From Gaiellasilicea sp035525905 (GTDB lineage: Bacteria > Actinomycetota > Thermoleophilia > Gaiellales > Gaiellaceae): a stretch of DNA of 7,740 nucleotides. A model generated the notes under the pieces. It was not told the origin of the DNA. It saw only the letters and a list, made by a program, of their open reading frames with translations, and did no database searches. Every line of letters begins with the position of its first letter. Positions within the stretch are counted from its first letter, which is position 1. The stretch spans positions 1-7,740 of the forward strand of contig DATLDK010000079.1 in assembly GCA_035525905.1 (NCBI GenBank), given 5' to 3'. The position numbers and the translations under genes were made by a program. Positions 5,341 through 7,740 of this stretch are shown one piece after another.

Positions 5341-5949
5341 GTGAAGCGCTACGACCAGTACTGCCCGATCGCGCATTCGCTCGGCCTGATCGGCGAGCGC
5401 TGGACGCTGCTTGTCGTGCGGGAGTTGCTCTACGGCCCCAAGCGCTACACCGATCTGGTCGCCGAGCTGCCGGGAATCGGCACGAACATCCTGGCCGCGC
5501 GGCTGAAGGAGCTGGAGTCGGCTGGGATCGTCGAGAAGAAGAAGCTGCCGCCGCCCTTCGCCTCCACGGTCTACGAGCTGACTGCGGCGGGCCGCGATCT
5601 GCGACCGGTGCTGCACGAGCTCGCGCGCTTCGGTGCCCGCCTGATGGGTCCGCCGTCCCCCGAGGCACTCGAGCCGGGATGGCTGGTGCACGCGCTCGAC
5701 CTCGCCCTCTCACCGCTCTGCCGGGGCAGCCGGATTGCGTTCCGGGTCGGAGACGAAGAGGCGTCGCTCGTGGATTGCACGGCGACACCAGGAATCCCGG
5801 ACGACTACGACGTGCTGGTCGAGACGGATCCGACCGGCTTCTACTACCTCGTAGTCGACCGCAAGCTCGACGGGGTCCGGATCGAGGGCGACGTGGGCGC
5901 GCTCGAGCAGCTGCTCGACGGATTCTCGGCTAGCCCGCTTCCCGCCTGA
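5341..5949 (+). CDS. HxlR-family transcriptional regulator with C-terminal SCP2-like domain
   Basis: A 202-residue DNA-binding protein, about twice the usual HxlR length. Residues 1-100 form the HxlR winged helix: YCPIAHSLGLIGERWTLLVV (7-26), then GPKRYTDL (32-39), ILAARLKELESAGIV (50-64) and the wing/C-helix segment YELTAAGRDL (78-87). C8 corresponds in position to the redox-active cysteine of YodB-type HxlR proteins. Residues about 110-196 form a second domain, with HALDLAL, VLVETDPTGFYYLV and VRIEGDVGALEQLLDGF, that resembles an SCP2 sterol-transfer-like fold and may bind the inducer. The GTG at 5341 is preferred because homology begins there; an open frame back to 5254 only reads through the promoter and operator. 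It is divergent from the MFS pump and probably represses it. Its 3' end overlaps the decarboxylase gene tail to tail by 20 bases. Confidence 0.88.
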   Translation: MKRYDQYCPIAHSLGLIGERWTLLVVRELLYGPKRYTDLVAELPGIGTNILAARLKELESAGIVEKKKLPPPFASTVYELTAAGRDLRPVLHELARFGARLMGPPSPEALEPGWLVHALDLALSPLCRGSRIAFRVGDEEASLVDCTATPGIPDDYDVLVETDPTGFYYLVVDRKLDGVRIEGDVGALEQLLDGFSASPLPA

Positions 5950-7228
5950 GCAGGTCCCAGGCGAACCGGACGTCGTCCTCGCCCGTACGGGCGTTGCCGA
6001 CCGCGAGCCGCAGCGAATAGCGGCCGTTCAGCTTCGTGTGCGAGACGAAGATCTCGCCCGTCCCATTGACGCGCTCGAGCAACGCTTCGTTCTCGTCGTC
6101 GGAGCCGTCGCGCCGAAAGCAGACGAGCGAGAACGGCCGCAGCGCGGTCACCTCCCACCCGGGTTCTTCGTGCACCCAGCCCTCGAAGAGCGCCGCGAGT
6201 CGAATCGCCTCGCGGATGCGCTCCTGCAAGCCTTCGCGGCCGTAGCAGCGCAGCACCGCCCAGAGCTTGAGCGCGCGGAAGCGGCGACCGAGCACCGGGC
6301 TGTACTCCGACAGGCTGACGACGTCCTCGCTGACGCGAAGGTACTCCGGAACGAGGCTGAAGGCCGCGCGCAGGTCCTCGGGCCGCCGCGTCCACATGGT
6401 CGAGCAGTCCATCGGCGTGAGCAGCCACTTGTGCGGGTTGACGACGACGGAGTCAGCCCGCTCCCAGCCGGCGAAGTGCGGGCGCAGCTCGGGGCAGACC
6501 GCGGCAGAGCCGGCGTAAGCCGCGTCGACGTGCAGCCAGCTGCCGGCCGCCTCCGCGCGATCCGCGATCGCGTCGACCGGATCCACGGAGCTCGTCGAGG
6601 TCGTCCCGATCGTCGCGACCACGGCGCACGCGTCGGCGAGGTCGAGAGCCTCGGGACGAATGCGGAACTGGTCGTCGACCGGCGCCGCTCGCAGCTCTAG
6701 CTCGAGCAGGCGGCACGCTTTCGCAACCGACGAGTGGGCGTGCTCGGAGGTGACGACGACGCGCGCGCGGGGTCTCGCCTGGCGTGCCGCGGCGAGCGCG
6801 GCCATCGTGCACGTCGAGGCCGTGTCCTCGATGTGACCGTGGAGGCCGTCGGGCAAGCCGAGCAGCTGCGCGAGCCAGTCGAGCGTCACCTCTTCGAGCT
6901 CCTGCAGCGCCGGTGAGGTGCGCCACAGGATCCCGACCTGGTTCAGCCCGGCGCTGAGCAGCTCGGCGAGAACGCCCGGCTCCGATCCGGTGTTCGCGAA
7001 GTACGCGAAGAAGCGGGGGCTCTGCCAGTGGGTGATCGCAGGCAGGAGGATCTCGTCGAGGTCGCGCAGCACACTCGCGAACGGCTCGGGCGCCTGCGGT
7101 GGGCTCGCCGGCAGGCGCGACCGCAGCTCGCCGGGCTCGACCTGGGCCAGCACCGGGAGCTGGCGCAGCCGCTCGAAGTAGGACGCGACCCAGTCGACGG
7201 CGGCCACGCCGTCCTCGCGGAAGCTCAC
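5930..7228 (-). CDS. Group II PLP-dependent decarboxylase, aromatic-L-amino-acid decarboxylase type
   Basis: A 432-residue cytoplasmic enzyme predicted to decarboxylate an aromatic amino acid (tyrosine, DOPA, tryptophan or phenylalanine) to its amine. Family marks run in order: HWQSPRFFAYF (67-77), TASTCTMAALAAAR (136-149), EHAHSS with stacking H165, HVDAAYAG with D235 for the pyridine nitrogen, NPHKW with Schiff-base K267, LGRRFRALKLW (313-323) and a C-terminal LVCFR (368-372). Relative to animal DOPA decarboxylase, D235, K267 and Y296 match D271, K303 and Y332 at a constant offset of 36. The catalytic-loop tyrosine favours decarboxylase over aldehyde-synthase chemistry. The GTG at 7228 is chosen because it overlaps the polX stop as GTGA and has AGAAG 8 bases upstream; the open frame continues to 7546 antisense-like within polX and is not coding. 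Substrate cannot be fixed from sequence. Confidence 0.92.
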   Translation of the reverse strand: MSFREDGVAAVDWVASYFERLRQLPVLAQVEPGELRSRLPASPPQAPEPFASVLRDLDEILLPAITHWQSPRFFAYFANTGSEPGVLAELLSAGLNQVGILWRTSPALQELEEVTLDWLAQLLGLPDGLHGHIEDTASTCTMAALAAARQARPRARVVVTSEHAHSSVAKACRLLELELRAAPVDDQFRIRPEALDLADACAVVATIGTTSTSSVDPVDAIADRAEAAGSWLHVDAAYAGSAAVCPELRPHFAGWERADSVVVNPHKWLLTPMDCSTMWTRRPEDLRAAFSLVPEYLRVSEDVVSLSEYSPVLGRRFRALKLWAVLRCYGREGLQERIREAIRLAALFEGWVHEEPGWEVTALRPFSLVCFRRDGSDDENEALLERVNGTGEIFVSHTKLNGRYSLRLAVGNARTGEDDVRFAWDLLRREAG

Positions 7229-7740
7229 TTCTGCAGCTTCTGAATCGACGACCAGGACCGGGTATTCAGGATCTGGTCCTTCGTGAGCCAGGCGCGCCGC
7301 GCCTGCGCGATGCCGAGCTCGACGTAGCGCAGCGCGTTCGCCGAGTGGCCGTCGCTCGAGATCACGAGCGTCACACCGGCCTCCCCCGCCAGGCGCGCGT
7401 TGGCGTCGCGCAGGTCGAGCCGGTCCGGCTGCGAGTTGATCTCGAGGAAAGTTCCGGTCGCGAGCGCGCCCTCCACCACCTTCTCCACCTCGATCGTGGA
7501 CGGGTTGCGAACGTTGATGCGCCGGCTCGTCAGATGGCCGATGCAATCGACGTGCGGGCTCGCCATCGCGTGCAGGACTCGCTCCGTCGGATCCTTGTCG
7601 AAGCTCGTGTGCACGGATGCCATCACCCAGTCGAACTGCTCCAGGATCGCATCGTCGACGTCGAGCTCGCCGTTCGCGCGGATGTTCACCTCGATCCCCT
7701 TCAAGATCCGGAAGGGCGCGAGGGCCTCGTTCAACGCGTC
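7225..7740 (-). CDS. polX: DNA polymerase/3'-5' exonuclease PolX, C-terminal PHP domain (5' part outside the window)
   Basis: The frame is open to the right edge, leaving the last 171 residues of a protein normally about 570 long. Bacterial PolX joins a gap-filling family X polymerase to a C-terminal PHP phosphoesterase with 3'-5' exonuclease activity and acts in base excision repair. Visible PHP marks, numbered from the window edge, are KGIEVNI (E17), ASVHTSF (H44), CIGH (H69), TFLEINSQPDRLDL (97-110) and SSDGHS (D130, H132); the end QARRAWLTKDQILNT (146-160) is also typical of PolX. The metal-binding residues expected in this half are present, so the nuclease part looks active. A TTG at 7734 could start a short protein but the homology continues past it. 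The TGA overlaps the decarboxylase GTG by 4 bases, implying one transcript and coupled translation. Confidence 0.92.
   Translation of the reverse strand, partial: DALNEALAPFRILKGIEVNIRANGELDVDDAILEQFDWVMASVHTSFDKDPTERVLHAMASPHVDCIGHLTSRRINVRNPSTIEVEKVVEGALATGTFLEINSQPDRLDLRDANARLAGEAGVTLVISSDGHSANALRYVELGIAQARRAWLTKDQILNTRSWSSIQKLQK

Noticed and set aside
7229..7546. Upstream extension of the decarboxylase frame inside polX
   Set aside because: The added 106 residues are low-complexity and lie in another frame of the well-supported PolX sequence. The GTG at 7228 has a GTGA overlap and an upstream AGAAG.

Overview
This is an ordinary-looking, densely packed chromosomal window with very high G+C content. 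GTG starts are frequent (five of the eight visible starts) and several genes have no Shine-Dalgarno (SD) sequence. The mix of PolX with a PHP domain, an orphan trehalose phosphatase, an HxlR regulator with an extra C-terminal domain and a YtxH-like membrane protein fits an actinobacterium, most likely of the Thermoleophilia (Gaiellales or Solirubrobacterales type). That placement is an inference from protein flavour; there is no rRNA marker here.

Layout: (1) The 3' part of a small YtxH-like membrane protein gene (2-424, +) converges on an exported M23 metallopeptidase gene (472-1881, -), with two hairpins between them. (2) A minus-strand run, read from 3060 down, encodes two half-length TauE/SafE membrane proteins and an unrecognised 129-residue protein. 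These three are chained by 4-base ATGA overlaps. After 56 bases comes the M23 peptidase, which appears to have its own -10 element. (3) Divergent from this run, only 20 bases away, is otsB (trehalose-6-phosphate phosphatase, 3081-3797, +). (4) otsB converges with a 14-TM DHA2-type drug efflux gene (3809-5251, -). That gene is divergent from an HxlR-type regulator (5341-5949, +), and the two share an 89-base control region with a clear palindromic operator. (5) The regulator overlaps tail to tail by 20 bases with an aromatic-amino-acid-type PLP decarboxylase (5930-7228, -). The decarboxylase follows the 3' end of polX (7225-7740, -) with a 4-base GTGA overlap.

How it works together: the clearest functional unit is the regulator/efflux pair, where the regulator probably represses both itself and the pump from the palindrome at 5302-5318. 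The two TauE/SafE halves probably form one transporter. The remaining neighbours look like compact packing rather than one pathway.

I found no mobile element, CRISPR array, RNA gene or convincing undescribed system. The items most worth checking are the split TauE/SafE pair, the shared operator, the short bidirectional promoter between otsB and the TauE genes, and the domain fusions in the M23 peptidase and the HxlR regulator. No stretch longer than 300 bases is without a gene.
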